A stretch of 64,000 nucleotides of DNA from Apostichopus japonicus (taxonomy: Eukaryota; Echinodermata; Holothuroidea; Aspidochirotida; Stichopodidae), in contig NC_092578.1 in assembly GCF_037975245.1 (NCBI RefSeq), positions 8,264,501 through 8,328,500 of the forward strand, read 5' to 3'. The notes beneath the pieces are model-generated. The model had not been told where the DNA came from, did no database searches, and saw only the letters and a list, made by a program, of their open reading frames with translations. Made by a program: the position numbers and the translations under genes. Positions 44,323 through 57,300 of the stretch are shown piece by piece. How positions within the stretch are numbered: position 1 is the first letter of the stretch; each line of letters starts with the position of its first letter.

Positions 44323-46727
44323 AAACAAGCATGTGTGTGTGTGAGTGTGTGTGTGTGTTTACTTCACTCCTCTTATCGCCAACTCCCATGTGGCACATGC
44401 TTATTATAAAAAGTACAACTTGGTTGAACATCATATTTAGTATGTAGAGAGTCTCTTCGGTGAGTACGAGAACCCTGCTAAAATTGATGGAGTTAAACAG
44501 AGGTCAAAATCCAAAATTAAAACACTAGAATTTGGTATACCTTGAATGAACTCATACTTGTTATGTATGTACAGTAAATCCAACATAGTGACTGCAAGAT
44601 TTTTGCTAATTTTCATGAGGGTCAGAAGTCATTTAAGGTAATGAGTGGGTCAAACTCTTAAAACCTTGTAAACATGAACATCCCAATTTAAGCTAAAGCT
44701 TGGATATCTATTACAATTAAAAAAAAATTAAACTAGAGATTGGAGTAACGTATGCTGATTTACAATATGGAATGTTGCTCACTCGTTAATACAGGTCTAC
44801 CAGAAGCAGTGTTTTGTTTTTGGAGATGAAGTCTACATAATGTTGATGATTTTGTCACCTACATCTCTGGTTTTATAGGATTGCTGGTTTGTCTTGCACA
44901 AGGGAATCTGTATATCATCATGTAGGTGTATGGAAATTTTGACACAGATTTCAAATATTTTGGCCGCGTGTCTCTCTCGCCTAACTGTGCAACACTAGAT
45001 CTTATCGTCGCCGTGAAATGCAGTTTCCATGGTGATTATTCCAAAATCCAGTCTAGGGCAGCTGTAATTTTTTAAAAGGTAAAAAAAAATGTAATCTCTG
45101 TATTCAAATGCATGATAAGTTTGCGAATGGCTTCCTGGTGTCTGCTCGTTCATGCGACGAAAATATACTCGGGATGAGAAAGAACGATACTTTGCAGGCT
45201 TGAAGAGAAGAAGTTCCGTTTCCGTCCATTTATCCTCATTTCTTGGAGCACCTGCCATGGATCTCTTTAGATGGTGGCGTTGTACAGGCAAACACCTTCA
45301 ATGGTGATTAATTAAGTGAAAACCAAGGTTGATAAGAGAGGACAAAATCGTCATGGTTTTGAGAGATATACTGTACAGGATTCAAAGTTGTATTTATCCT
45401 GTTGAAGTCTGCCATTTTAATCAGTGGATGATGTCCTAGAACCTCTAGCGAGTGGAAATTTTTTTACATTCCATCTGTTTTTCTTGCCTCGATTTCAATT
45501 CAAGGTGAATTTGAAAAGTTTTGTCAGTGAAGACAATGTCATTGTTAGGTCGATTTGAAAACTAACAAAATATTAGAAGCAGCGTCGACAGTTTGTGAAA
45601 AAATGTATCAAGGAAAATGAACAATGCAGTAAAATATTAAAGGACAAAAATTGAACATACGAGCACAATTTAGTGGACTGATGATGTCATAGTCAGATTA
45701 GCTGTAGCCTTACTGGTATTATGCATCTGGTATTAGAGTATATATGCTAGATCCAAAATAGAAATATTGCTTCACTAGTTTCAACGAGGTGCAGATGTTT
45801 TTGCACACAAAACGATACCATTTTCTGTACATTATGAGAAACAAATCAACCAAAACTTACAAGATTGTTATTCAAAATACCTGCATGGGTGACCATGAAA
45901 TGGTAGTTTAATTCAAACCTGTTTCCAAGGTCATTTACAGCTTGGAAACTTCGCTAGATAGCTAGATCTAAGCCACAGTACATTGTATGGTGCAGTTTCA
46001 AAACAAAAAAACAACAACACTTAAACAAGAAGAACAAATATTGAATCACACTAGATAATCTACAGTAAACTACAGTAGTTTACTATTCCATAGTTGTTTT
46101 GTTCTTTGCCATATATCCTATCAACCTCCTGCCCTGATTTTATCAAGGTAGCTGCCTGCTATCATATTTACAAATTGATAGGAGCCCCTCCAGCACATTC
46201 CAACTCAGTCCTTTCTATAGCAGCAGCAACCTTGATATTTTATTCATCTCTGTGGGCCTGATTGATACCTCCTTGATCTACAAACAGAGGAGGGTTTTCA
46301 ATAACATCTCCTTCTTCATCTACATACAGCCTGTACCCTGGATGGCATTTTGCCTTCATTATAGTACTTTACACTCCTGTCCATTACATAACATACCCTC
46401 TGGGTATAGTAAACCTGTCATTCTGGGTAGTTATCATGGAGAGTTATCCTCAGCTAAGGTCATTGTAAAGCTGTTTGTAAAGCTGCATGGGGGAGGAGGA
46501 GGAAACTGAAGCTTTCCAGAGAGTAATGGATGTGAAAGGGAGAGAGAACCAAAGAAAGTGATAGAGAGGTTAGGGTTGGATTGAATGCTACAGTATATAT
46601 AATAATGGAATGATAATTGTAGCCTGTAGTATAGGAAATAGGTTGGTAGTTACACAGTGGCCAAGTATTGCCACCCACCCTATCCCACCCTACCCCACCG
46701 CAAAATAATAATTATAATAATTTTGAC
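44323..46727. other. intron without recognised gene
   Basis: Short TG microsatellite at 44335-44358. No exon supported. Confidence 0.5.
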
Positions 46728-46794
46728 TTCGGTCAGCTTGCGGCTTTGATAAGCCAATGAGGCTTCTCCTCGCGAGTTCCTGCTTGCAGGGAGG
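46728..46794 (+). mobile_element. 3' fragment of the SINE
   Basis: CGGTCAGCTTGCGGCTTTG, ATAAGCCAATGAGGCTTC, CGCGAGTTCCTGC match the 3' part of the minus-strand SINE at 16277-16214, followed by an ATA-rich tail. The tRNA head is missing, as in a 5'-truncated copy. Confidence 0.75.
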
Positions 46795-47416
46795 ATCTAA
46801 AATACATACAATAATAATTTATTATTATCAATGAGGTCAAACTATAAAATCCTGGAATAATTGAGTGTTCATATGTTGTGTGGCACTTTTGAAAGCTATG
46901 AATTTTATCTCTTACTTAAAGACTATGTTTCACATAAAAGTGCTAGATCTTTGCAGTAGTATAGCAAGTTTATGTGATACTTGATAAATTATTTCCTGTA
47001 CATAGGCTTACATTAAATTGTCTTATATATAGTCATTTAAAGTCAAAGATAGCTATTTCAGCACTTTCCAAGTTTTTTTTTTGTTTTAATTGTGAATTTT
47101 TTGTTGTCTCAAACACTCTTGGTCTACTTTCTGTGTTATTCTCATGCAAGTTAACCAATCGACACATTCATGATTAAAAGCGAATATAAACTTTTAATAA
47201 ATTGACTTAATTGGATTGTGTGGGCACGGTAAATAAAATTTCAATTCATGTCAAATTACTGTATTAACTTTCATCAAGATATAAAGTATTTACTTTGAGA
47301 GGTATTGATAAACTTTCAGACTGAGAAATTGTAACGTTACATGAAAACACTATATAAGAAAAACACTTGAGTATCATGTTTGTAACATGTGAGGGTTTAT
47401 CACAAAGCTGTTTGGA

Positions 47417-47699
47417 TTAAAGGAGAAGTAAGTCCTGGGGTTTGAAGTGAACAAAAACTATGTTCAGAAAAAAAGAATCTCAGTGGATTAGCTTTATACA
47501 TCGCTTTTGAAGCGCCCTCGTTGTTGAAAGGTAACAATATGGACGCTTTACATACATAGTGTATGGGGAAAAAAGAAATCGAAAAGTCCTGAATATTTAG
47601 GGAAAGGTTTCTCTGACTGGTTATTTCACAGATAGTATAACAATATTATTCAGCAAAATGTGAATACTGCCAAACCCCAGGGGTTTTATTCTCCTTTAA
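47417..47699. mobile_element. TTAA-bounded inverted-repeat element, second family
   Basis: Left TTAAAGGAGAAGTAAGTCC with GGGGTTTG; right end read in reverse TTAAAGGAGAATAAAACCCC with GGGGTTTG. TTAA on both sides could be the target duplication. 283 bases, no ORF. Confidence 0.55.
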
Positions 47700-49482
47700 A
47701 AACATTTATAGGTAAACTACATTACTCTGATATGTATAGCCTTATTCTGTAAGATGGTATGTCACTCAATGATCTTGTACAGTATTATCAAGTAACCCTA
47801 TTTAATTTCCTCATCTTCTCTGTTACCAAACATGTTATTTATTTATTTTTTATAGAGCACTGAACTTTCAGCATTCCTTCAGCATTGATCCATATGTTAA
47901 CAGATCTGTTTACAGTCTTTGTGCTGACTTATGGGTACTTTTCAGGCTGTCTAATAAAATGCCTTTATTGCGGCTCATCATGCTTTATAAAATGTCCATT
48001 AATAGTGTAATTAAAAAAAAGGAGAAGTTGTTTTTTGTGTGTGAGTGATTAAACCTGAATGTGTTTCAGTACTAAACTACCATCATAATATAATTATAAT
48101 ACTAGTAATTATAATAACGTCATTATTATTGCTGGTTGGTGTACTGATTATTTTCATTGTTTTCATTAATGAACAAATTATGTTTTAAAAACAAAAGAAC
48201 TATTATATGCAAATCTCTTTTCGTGCGGGAGATACAGTAAGATAAAAGGGGGGGGGGGGTTCAGGATGACAAAATTTATGTAATGAATCAAAAAGCAATC
48301 ATGATCATTTCAACCTTGTTAAGTTTCATGCACAGTGAAATTTGAGAAATTTACTGAAGCATCTTTGAGCATTTTGCTATCTCATATTAAGTGTAAATAC
48401 CCAGTTTGTAAGTTCAAGTTGACAATTTTAAGAAAGAACTTGGAAGAAGTTTATACTCTTTAACGGAGAGATGCGGTACATGTACACTAAATGATGATGA
48501 TGCTGTACATGACAGACTTGTTGTATGGGTACATCATGGAGTACAAGTAAAATTGACCTTTGTTTATATGAGTACACAAGGCTCTCAGCAGGAAGACTGT
48601 ACATGGCACATTATTTTGCATTAGTTCTCTTTCACCGACCTCGAGTAGGAGTACAAAAAGTTCAAATTCACACAGACGATTGCTGTATAAGTGGAGGCAA
48701 CTTAATTATGCTAGAATTTACAATTATAGAGCCACTAAAAGCCAGCTGGAAAGTTCTAAGGGTAAATCTACTGACATGTCTATAGAACTGTGCAGTGTAT
48801 GTATTGTAATTTCAGCAGCTAAAAGCAGTAGCCGTATTGGTGTCTTGCTTATATTGCCACCACAGTGTGTAAATTTACATGAACTTTGTTTCACCCCTTG
48901 TTGTATAAGACATGTTAAATGGCATCCAGGCCTATTTTTGGATTTCAAGGTCCTCCATGTGCTATTGTGTACAGTATCTATAGTGTGTAATGGTAATGGG
49001 ACTGATTGGTGTCTGACAATATATATACGCACCTGGGATATCGGTCTCTGCTCAGCAGTTGGTTTCATGCCAAGACGGAACTTGGTATAGTGTCCTTTGT
49101 ATCTTTTGTTTTTCTATGTTTTTATGTGAGAAATAGGCCTATTTTTAGCGTTTCCTCTTTTCAAAGATGTCATGTCCTGGGAATTAAATATCAATTTGAC
49201 TGTTCTCAGATTGCATATTGGGTGCTGCTGTACATACATCTACATTGGCTGATGGATCTTCAGTGTATATGACAGAGGGTGCCGTGTCATATCGGTCATA
49301 GTAACAGTGCCCTGGATATGGCTCTGGGTCCTATAATGTGCATGATCTATACTGTTAATACAGATCTCCAATGATTTGTATCTTTGTTAAATTGTTACTC
49401 AATCGATGCTGTAATTGGCATTTGTTTTGTCATTACATAATGGCCTGTTGATTACATTCTTAATCCTTGAGTGAAGAGCTTC

Positions 49483-49531
<49 letters not shown>

Positions 49532-52145
49532 CTTTTTCCACTCTTGTTCGAGTTTATTAATTTGACTATATTAATGCAGTGCTAGCCACTAGCCAGCCTG
49601 TGGTAAACTGGTTACGTACCGTAATGTTGTTTGTTTCCCATCAGATAAGACTTTTGTGCAATTAAGTACTAGATGTACAAACTCACCTTTATGTACTGTA
49701 TTTGCTATTGTAGGCGGCACTGCGATCTATTCTATATTTCAGGTTTTAATGTAAGCTCCTTGCCATGGAATAATAACACAGTTATCTAGGAATTAATCTC
49801 AACATCGTACTAACAAAGTGATGGGTGTGATCAATGGTATATATATGTAGACTGTTTAGGTGATAAGACCTGTGCAGAAGACCTTTATATAAATTTCTAT
49901 TCCACCTATATGAAGCTTGTAATCTGGTGATTTGCAACTTTGTGAGTTCATAGGTCCCATTGTTTACGTTATCCTGGCCCCTGTCTTGTCTCTTCAAAGT
50001 CTACTACATCAGTTTTTATAATGCCAAAAGGCCATCTGGAGGTGAGAGAGAAACCTCTGGAAGGAGTTAACGGTACAAAGTACTTTTGCTAAAAGCAGGG
50101 GAAAAAAATGTACCATTTAAAGCATTGGCTGTCTATAGTCTCTAAGGAGGTGTGGCAGTTTTTCAGTACATCTTATTGGTTGAGATGGACTTCCTTTTGA
50201 CTACAACTTTATCATGTTTTATATTGTTGTTGTTATTGGTGGTGGTGGTGGTGGGCCTATATACAGTACCATAGTTTTGATACATCTGATGTTGTAAGAC
50301 ACATTAATCAGCAATTACAAAGTTAAGCTCCTAGGTTTCCAGTGCTGGTGTAGTGTGTATATATATCAAACTCATATTGTAAGTATAAGACTATAGAATT
50401 GATTTGATTCATGGATCTATATTTAGCAGACTTAACATTAACTCATCAACCCTCACCAACCCCCCCCCCCCCAATTGAATGCAAATTGAAACTAAAAATA
50501 GAAGTTTTCGAGAGACTTTTTCCAAGGGTTTACTTTCACCGAAATCAGTTTGCGTGATGACTAGCCACAGTAGAGGTCTGATTGTAGTCACTACCATCAA
50601 GTGTCAAGAATCACGCACCCGATAAAACTGAACAACCTGCAGTGTCGACTGCGAGAGCTTTATTTAAAATGCAATTGCCGAATAGGCTAGGTCCAAGTAT
50701 GTTGCCAGTCCTTCAAAGCACACACAGCTCGGTGTAAATCTTGGGGGTAAATCTCGAGGTAACCATGTCTCTTACTGCACACATCAGTTACTATTAATAC
50801 AGGCAAATGGGAGTCACCCAAAGGCAGTCATAATACAGGGCTTACTGTACGTTAGGTATGTACAGAAATCATGCAGATTATTTGATTGACGATTCTTCAC
50901 CGACTTAACATCATGTGCTTTTTGTTGTTTGTCTATTGGCAGCAAAATGCAAACTGTGCCTTATTCTCCATACTGACAACCAGCAAAATCCACTGGCATT
51001 GAGCCATTTAAAAAGCTCAATTTTGTTGCTGGCTGTTTTTTTTGCCTGCTGAAAAAAAACATTAGTAAAAGTGGTACAACAAAACTTAGATATGTTTGGG
51101 GGAATGTTAGGAACAGATATAACTTGACAAGATATTGCTGAGAAACAAAAGGCAAATTTTAAGGGCCGGGGAAGCGGGGGTGGGGTGGGGGGCATTGGGA
51201 CCCCACATCACAAATTGGACTACTTATTCTTCTCATTTCCTGCTAAAGCCTTGGGTGAACAATACTGCAAAGGATGTCATTTCTAGGGAAAAAAATACCC
51301 AAAGGGTGACAGTAGTAGTAGATTGCATTTTGTTTCACAGACTTTGCCTCCTGAAAGACACAGCTAATAGACTAGATATATCGATAACCATTTAAAGTTA
51401 TCGAGAAGGGGGAGGATGTTTGAGTGAAGGTTGTAATAACGGGGTTCGTCTGTTCGTCTATTCCTCTGGTCGTCTATTTTAAATGGATCACAAGTTGATA
51501 AAATGTAGCTGTCATTGGCAGGTGCCTAGTAGGTGAACCTAATATAACCAGGCTATATGTTTGGATTCCCTCGAATAATTACTTTCTGTAATTGAAAATC
51601 CGAAGATTTTCAATATTGTTGACATTGCATATAAAGTTAGCACAGTGCTAACTAAATAATTTTATTGCTCAAACATATTTTATGAAAAGAAGAAAGAATG
51701 AATTACTGTTGGAGGGTTAGAAGGTGTGGTCCCCAAGTTATTCATTCACCTGGAAAGTACCTTCATTTGTCAAGGTGTTGTGTAAAAATGAGCTTCTCAC
51801 AGGTGGATCATATACCCTGCACACTAATGTAAGTGTTAATTGATCAAAATGCCTGTCACCTTCAACATTTATAGACTTTGTTGCACAGGTACAGTAGGTC
51901 TGTGAATTTTCCTGATCAATGCAAAATAATTTCATGGATACTACCGACCTATATAAAAATATAAACATTTGACAGAATAAATTCCATTGTTTTGTTGAAT
52001 ATTAAACACCTAATAGCAAAAGCTCTGTGCAAGTGACCAGTTGTGTAGTAACCGTCATTCCAGAGATTATTTCGAACACACATATAGCTGTATGGTTGCT
52101 GCAAGATGATTAATCCACTGCTTATCGTTACTTGATTTTATTTAG
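47700..52145. other. intron between exons 1b and 2, no recognised gene
   Basis: AT-rich; poly-G at 48247, a 44-base A run at 49484-49527, a GTTAGCAC/GTGCTAAC palindrome at 51636-51652. No exon supported; the 136-codon ORF at 48680-49090 has no domain and no splice context that I trust. Confidence 0.5.
49484..49527 (+). repeat. poly-A run of about 44 bases
   Basis: Pure A. It may mark the end of a retroposed sequence on the plus strand, but nothing upstream is recognised as an element. Confidence 0.9.
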
Positions 52146-52319
52146 GATCTGAGCTCGTTTGCGATGCCCTTCATGGAGACAGAGGAACCAGATGGTAACG
52201 GAGGGGGAAAGGCGTCCGGTTCACAAAACAGTAGTGGTTCAGGCTCGCCACAGGGAAGCACCTGGAATGTTGACGCCTCCAAAAGGTATTCCTCGCCGGG
52301 AAACCAGCTAAGGAATTCG
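52146..52319 (+). CDS. prkag2-like: prkag2-like exon 2: common exon with the DLSSFAMP motif
   Basis: The acceptor TTTAG ends at 52145 and the donor GTACGT starts at 52320, leaving 174 bases: 58 codons, phase 0 at both ends. It begins DLSSFAMPFMETEEPDG. DLSSFAMP is identical to the start of the conserved block in the N-terminal extension of vertebrate AMPK gamma2 (PRKAG2), where the human protein also continues with an acidic, Gly/Ser-rich stretch. The remainder (GGGKASGSQNSSGSGSPQ, then DASKRYSSPGNQLRNS) is low-complexity and phosphorylatable, as in the family. AMPK gamma is the nucleotide-sensing subunit of the AMPK heterotrimer; this extension is regulatory and carries no CBS repeat. The exon can join exon 1a or 1b upstream and exon 3 downstream without breaking frame. 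Family assignment from one eight-residue identity plus context is good but not proof. Confidence 0.75.
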
Positions 52320-53478
52320 GTACGTTTTTTTGTTGTTAAATTTCTCAAAAAAATATTAATTATTGCTTGTTCAATCATACTGGTGGATGTAGCTGACAAT
52401 TTTCCTCTAAAATTTCTCTGAAATTTCATAAACGCATACATTATATTATGTATGTCTTACCTGTCTACCCTGTACAATTGCACTTTTTTTAGTATTAATT
52501 AAGCCTAATCCCCAAAAATCTTGGCCTCCTTCATCAGTTTTGCGGGTCATCCATCATGTAATAGTGTTTTAGAATCTGTTGTACATCTGTGCACCCCACC
52601 GCATTGTTCATTTACACAAGGAATGGCAAATTCTTGAAAAATTAATTATTGACATTTTCAATATTGACACCATTAATCAATTTCTCATTTTGGTAAGGAT
52701 GATTTGTACAGTATTTCAGAAAATAACAGGTATGGAAAAGATGCCATAAATTTAATACAGCAATTCGCTCCTTCAGAGTAAATAGGTCGTCGATGTCTGT
52801 TCAAAAAGGGAAGTATTGTTTCCATAAATGTATCGTGTACACTGGCACAGGAGCCTCTGACATTTAATGTCAAATAAAAACACTCTTGTAAATCATGAAG
52901 TGGTTCTTTTATCTCCTCTTCTTACTGTTGAGTGTAAATTTGCTTGTGTATCTCATAAATGTGTCTTACATATCACTGTATGAAAAATGATGCCCCAAAA
53001 ATTGAAGTATTTGTAAAAAAAATATCCTGGTCCATTTGATGCAGTGAATGCCATTTTATAATCAATTAAGAAAAAAGGAAGAGGGAAAAAAAGAAGGAAT
53101 GTGGATTTGTTTACTCAGTAAGAATTGCTTAGGGAATGAATACTGATTATCCCCTGTATTGCTATAAGTCATCTTAGACAGTTGATAAAGTAATATTTAT
53201 ATTCTCCCCCCCCCCCCCACAAAAAAAATGTAGTTTTTTGACATCAGTAGATTTTAAATTTAGCAGAACAAACCACTTCATATACTACAAATTACACTTG
53301 CTTGACAATGGCATGCATACAAGTTTCAAGTTTGTTCATTTAGTTTGCAAGAAACCTTAAAGTTTGGTAAAAGGAAAGACTGTTTGGTGCACTAAGGGAC
53401 AAGTATAAAAGTTACCAGTCTATTTAAGCCTTACAGGTCCTAATAGCCTAGAAATTGCCAGTAGTGGACTAAACTGTA

Positions 53479-53593
53479 AGGTGACCAGACTTCCACGATT
53501 TCTGGGGACAGTCCTCTGATTTCATATACACACTGTCCCTGGAATTTAAAGTGTCCCCAGATTTGATGTGCTGTCCCTGGAATATCACCGGAA
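53479..53593. repeat. repeat of GTCCCTGGAAT units (GGTGACCAGAC type)
   Basis: Begins AGGTGACCAGAC and holds repeated GACAGTCC, TGTCCCTGGAAT, TGTCCCCAGATTT, CTGTCCCTGGAAT units. Sequences starting this way are common dispersed repeats in many animal genomes; the class is not assigned here. Confidence 0.45.
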
Positions 53594-54195
53594 TATGTAA
53601 AAAATTCCCAGGGCTCAGTAATTTCAAGATTTCTTGTTTGGCCTTTGAATGGTACAAGCAGCATCAACTTAAACTGCAGATTTGTTTACAAGTTCAACAA
53701 ACATAGCATTCAGTCATAACTCACAGATAAAGGTAATCCATCATTCACATTTACTGATCCAATTTAGGGGAGGGGGGAGGGGGGGAGAATTGGATTTGTA
53801 GCGTGGAAACAAATATTTTCTGGAAGTTGTGTTCTAAACTTTGGCATTTTATCATGATCATCCTTGAAACAGAGAACCAATATTAACAACAAGAGACCCA
53901 CCCTCAAAATTCCACCTCTCCTTTTCAACATCAATATGGGGGAGCACAATACTGATAGAACTCATTTACAGAAATACTGCCCAACAAATATAGAGTACTT
54001 TCCTGTAGGCCATCAGGATGGGGAGGCAAGGGGAGGGGGATGGGTGGGGGAGAAGAGGTATTGGTGTGTCGATCATTTGGAGTTTTCTATTGCCATTACA
54101 CTATAAGACTTTTAAATTGCTATATGAATATTTTCTTGTATTGCTCCATGTCTAACACCCATGTGTCTGTCTCTCAACAACCGCTTCTCTAACAG

Positions 54196-54307
54196 GGCAA
54201 ACGGAGGTGGCACAGTGGTCCTTCTTCCTCCCCTACCGCGACAACACCGGGCAAGGTGATCTATAGCAGCCCTCAGCCCCGCACCAGCGGATTCACCTCG
54301 ATATTAG
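54196..54307 (+). CDS. prkag2-like: prkag2-like exon 3: Ser/Pro-rich N-terminal extension
   Basis: The acceptor CTCTAACAG ends at 54195. The 112-base exon reads GKRRWHSGPSSSPTATT, PGKVIYSSPQPRTSGFTSILG and ends one base into a codon (phase 1) before a weak GTTTGT donor at 54308. The bases are noticeably more GC-rich than the flanking introns. RRWHSGP again places Arg at -3 and Pro at +2 of a serine, a 14-3-3-like pattern. The Pro/Ser spacing and the final SGFTSILG recall the Ser-Pro-rich region of human gamma2 around its SFSGIF stretch; that resemblance is weak and is inference. The G left over joins the AG that opens exon 4 to make a Glu codon, keeping frame. An unseen exon between exons 3 and 4 (7.1 kb apart) cannot be excluded. 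Confidence 0.65.
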
Positions 54308-57300
54308 GTTTGTACTAAATTTTTAAAGGTACAAGGTTTACAGATGGGCAATGATATATAGTCACAGAACTATTGGTTTTGCGAGAGGCTGTGAGATATT
54401 CATGAGAGGTGCATGCTGGGATGGACATGGCATAATGGTGATCAGTATAGCCGAAAAAAAATGCTTGAATGTTACATAATGGTCTCTTATTCTTAAACTT
54501 CATGAAGTCCTTTTTGCTGTCACTGTATGATGTAAGGACTTTCACTGAGACTTAAAAATTGTCAAATTTTAACAATACTGGCAATTCCTGAATGGAGAAT
54601 CAAAACTTCCACCAAGGCACTTTTGAAAACTCAAGCAGATTTATGATGATAATTTATCTCTTCCAAAACTTATTATGACCTTTCATGATGATGATAAGGC
54701 AAGCGTTCCCATTCAGAACTGAACTCTGACAAATTAATCAGATCTATGCTTTTTTTGAGAAGTTTTTTGTCAAAGTTTCAAATGAAGAATGTTTTGTGGG
54801 ATCATAATTGTGACTTCTAGGGTTGGTGGGGGTCTGTAATTCTCATCAAAGTATGATTTTCCACCTCATTGTGGATATAACATGGCCTCTCTGAGAAGTT
54901 ATAGGGTTAGCATGATGTGTGAGAAATATACCAGATCTCACATGCTGTTGCCACTGGTGAGGCAACGTCACCTCAGGTTTGTAACATTAGACAATGTGAA
55001 AGAGTCAGTGACATTTCGAGCGAGTTGTTGACAGGTTTTTTTTTTGCGGGAGCGTTTTTCTGTGATACTAGGGACGTGGCAAGGACTTTCAGATCAAACC
55101 CAGAAAAAAACAAGCTCAGAGGTCAACAAGTAAGGTAATCTTTTAACAATATGCACAGGTATAATAATTTGTAGTGATGTGTTTATTAACATCTCCACCA
55201 TATATGCAATAACATCACCATGGTCGTTTGCAGTGCGTGGGTTGGCACCATTGTTGATCAGTGTGATTTATGTAATGTATTCGTTTCCAGGGAGTCTTCT
55301 CTATCTCTCGTGGAGGGGAAAAAAAGCTAAAAAGAAGCATGAAACAGATTGCTTGGGATTTGATGTGCATGTATGTCATGTCAAACAAAAAATAGAAATA
55401 GAACAAAGTAAAATAATAATATTTGAGATATTTATGTATGCAACATGGTGGGTGGGGAGGGAAGCGATGGCATGTAAGGGGATTATTTGATAAAAGCAAC
55501 CTGAATTGTTTACTGGTACAGCAGAGATAAGGATCGAGAGCTTTGAATATAAAGTTGTAGAGAGCTGATAAAAAAATTACAAAAAGCCTGCAGAGGAAAA
55601 TCTGCATAGTTTATGAATAAGAATAGAGATAAGAAGAAGAATATGAATAGTTTGCTTCACAACCGAACATACTTTCCGTCAACATCAAGTTCGTGAATCA
55701 GAAACTAATGCTGCAGTCCCTTCTCTGTAGTCATCGTTGTGTGATCATGTCTACTGTCTTACTTTACCAGAGACACACATCAATTGTAATACACACATGG
55801 TAGTCTAGTAGCTTTAAGACATTAAAACTATCGACCCATGAAACGTTCGAAACTTAAAAGTCAGTCCCATCCTCAGTGAAGAAAGAAATACTTACGTCCG
55901 TGTGGAGATAGGAAGGGGAGGGGGCACAGAATGGGAACAGGGGGATGCTGGAGGGGTTAGGGGAACTTGTGTGTATTACTGTGGCTCAGATAAGAATGCA
56001 AACTAAGAACCGTGCAATTAGAGGTGATACTGAGGACAGGTTCTTGAAAAGGTCAAGTTAAGCGAGGATCACACTTGTCGTAATTTTAGAAGATTCTTTG
56101 TAACAAATACACCATCTCAAAGGTGTAAACACATGCCTTCGTTGTCACGCTCTGTTTAGAATCTGTATAGAGATGTTTTAACAAGGAGAAGGCTCAGGGA
56201 TGAACTATAGTTTCTATTACATTTTAATACAAAGGCAGTGGGCTAAAAATAGCAGATTTTGCAAGGTGTTTTCAGACTTTTTTTTTTTTTTTTGTGACTG
56301 TTGGCAGACTGCCCATGGAAATAAATCTTCTTTTACAACTTGGAAAGTTAGTTTATCCTGGTAGATTTTCCATCACATTTGAGTGCATTCACTTGTCAAA
56401 CCAGACATTAAAAAATGCACTGCACATAGTTACAGTGAATCTATAAAATGGAGTTGCAACTTTAGGAGACAGATATTACATATACACAAACCAGATTTGA
56501 AAATTGTTGTAGTTACTGGGTATAGTTACAATGTACATTATTATAACAATTTGTTCACGAAATGTAAAGAATAAAAATATAATATACATTAATATAAATT
56601 TTACAGCCTTGAGGATGAAAGGACATCATTTTATAAGTCTCCATAGAATTTCTCATCTTTACCAACTTAGGTCTTCTCCTCAAGTAAACAATTCCTTGAT
56701 CCACCTGCTTTTATGGTGTCCCTAAGAAAAACCTTGAATGCTAAGATAGACCTACATTTAAAACTCCTGCTAAAAATTGCCAGGTAAGTTTACAATGATA
56801 AAAGCTGCAAAAAAACAAAAATTCCCAGGGTAGCAAATACTAATGTACAGGGGAAATAGTTCTGAACAGTAATGGCTAAAAAAGTGATAGATCATGCCTC
56901 TCGGGGATAAACAGGAACCTTTTTATTTCTATTCTTGAACATTTCTTACAGCAAAAAGAGTTCTAAATATAGCTCAATTGTACATAAAACCTATAGTAAA
57001 TAGGGACAACAGGGTATAATAGAAAGGCCACTTAGGGGAAATGAAAAATGCAAAGTTCTGTGGACTCCTTTAGAAAACATTACTTTTTATGCAGAGTAAA
57101 AACATAACATATAGCATTGTTTGTGTTGCTAAAATTCACAATCAGATCTTAAATATAATTGTCTGTCAGCAACAAATACAGAAAATGCAGAGTGAGATAT
57201 GCAAAGGCCATCTTCTCTACTAGTCTTCCATTGAGAAATGTTTTGCGATGAATCGCATCGGGCATTTATTAAAAAGAAGTGAAAACAAATGGAATTGAGC

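Noticed and set aside
48680-49090. 136-codon plus-strand ORF
   Set aside because: No recognised domain, AT-rich composition like the intron around it, and no convincing splice or promoter context.
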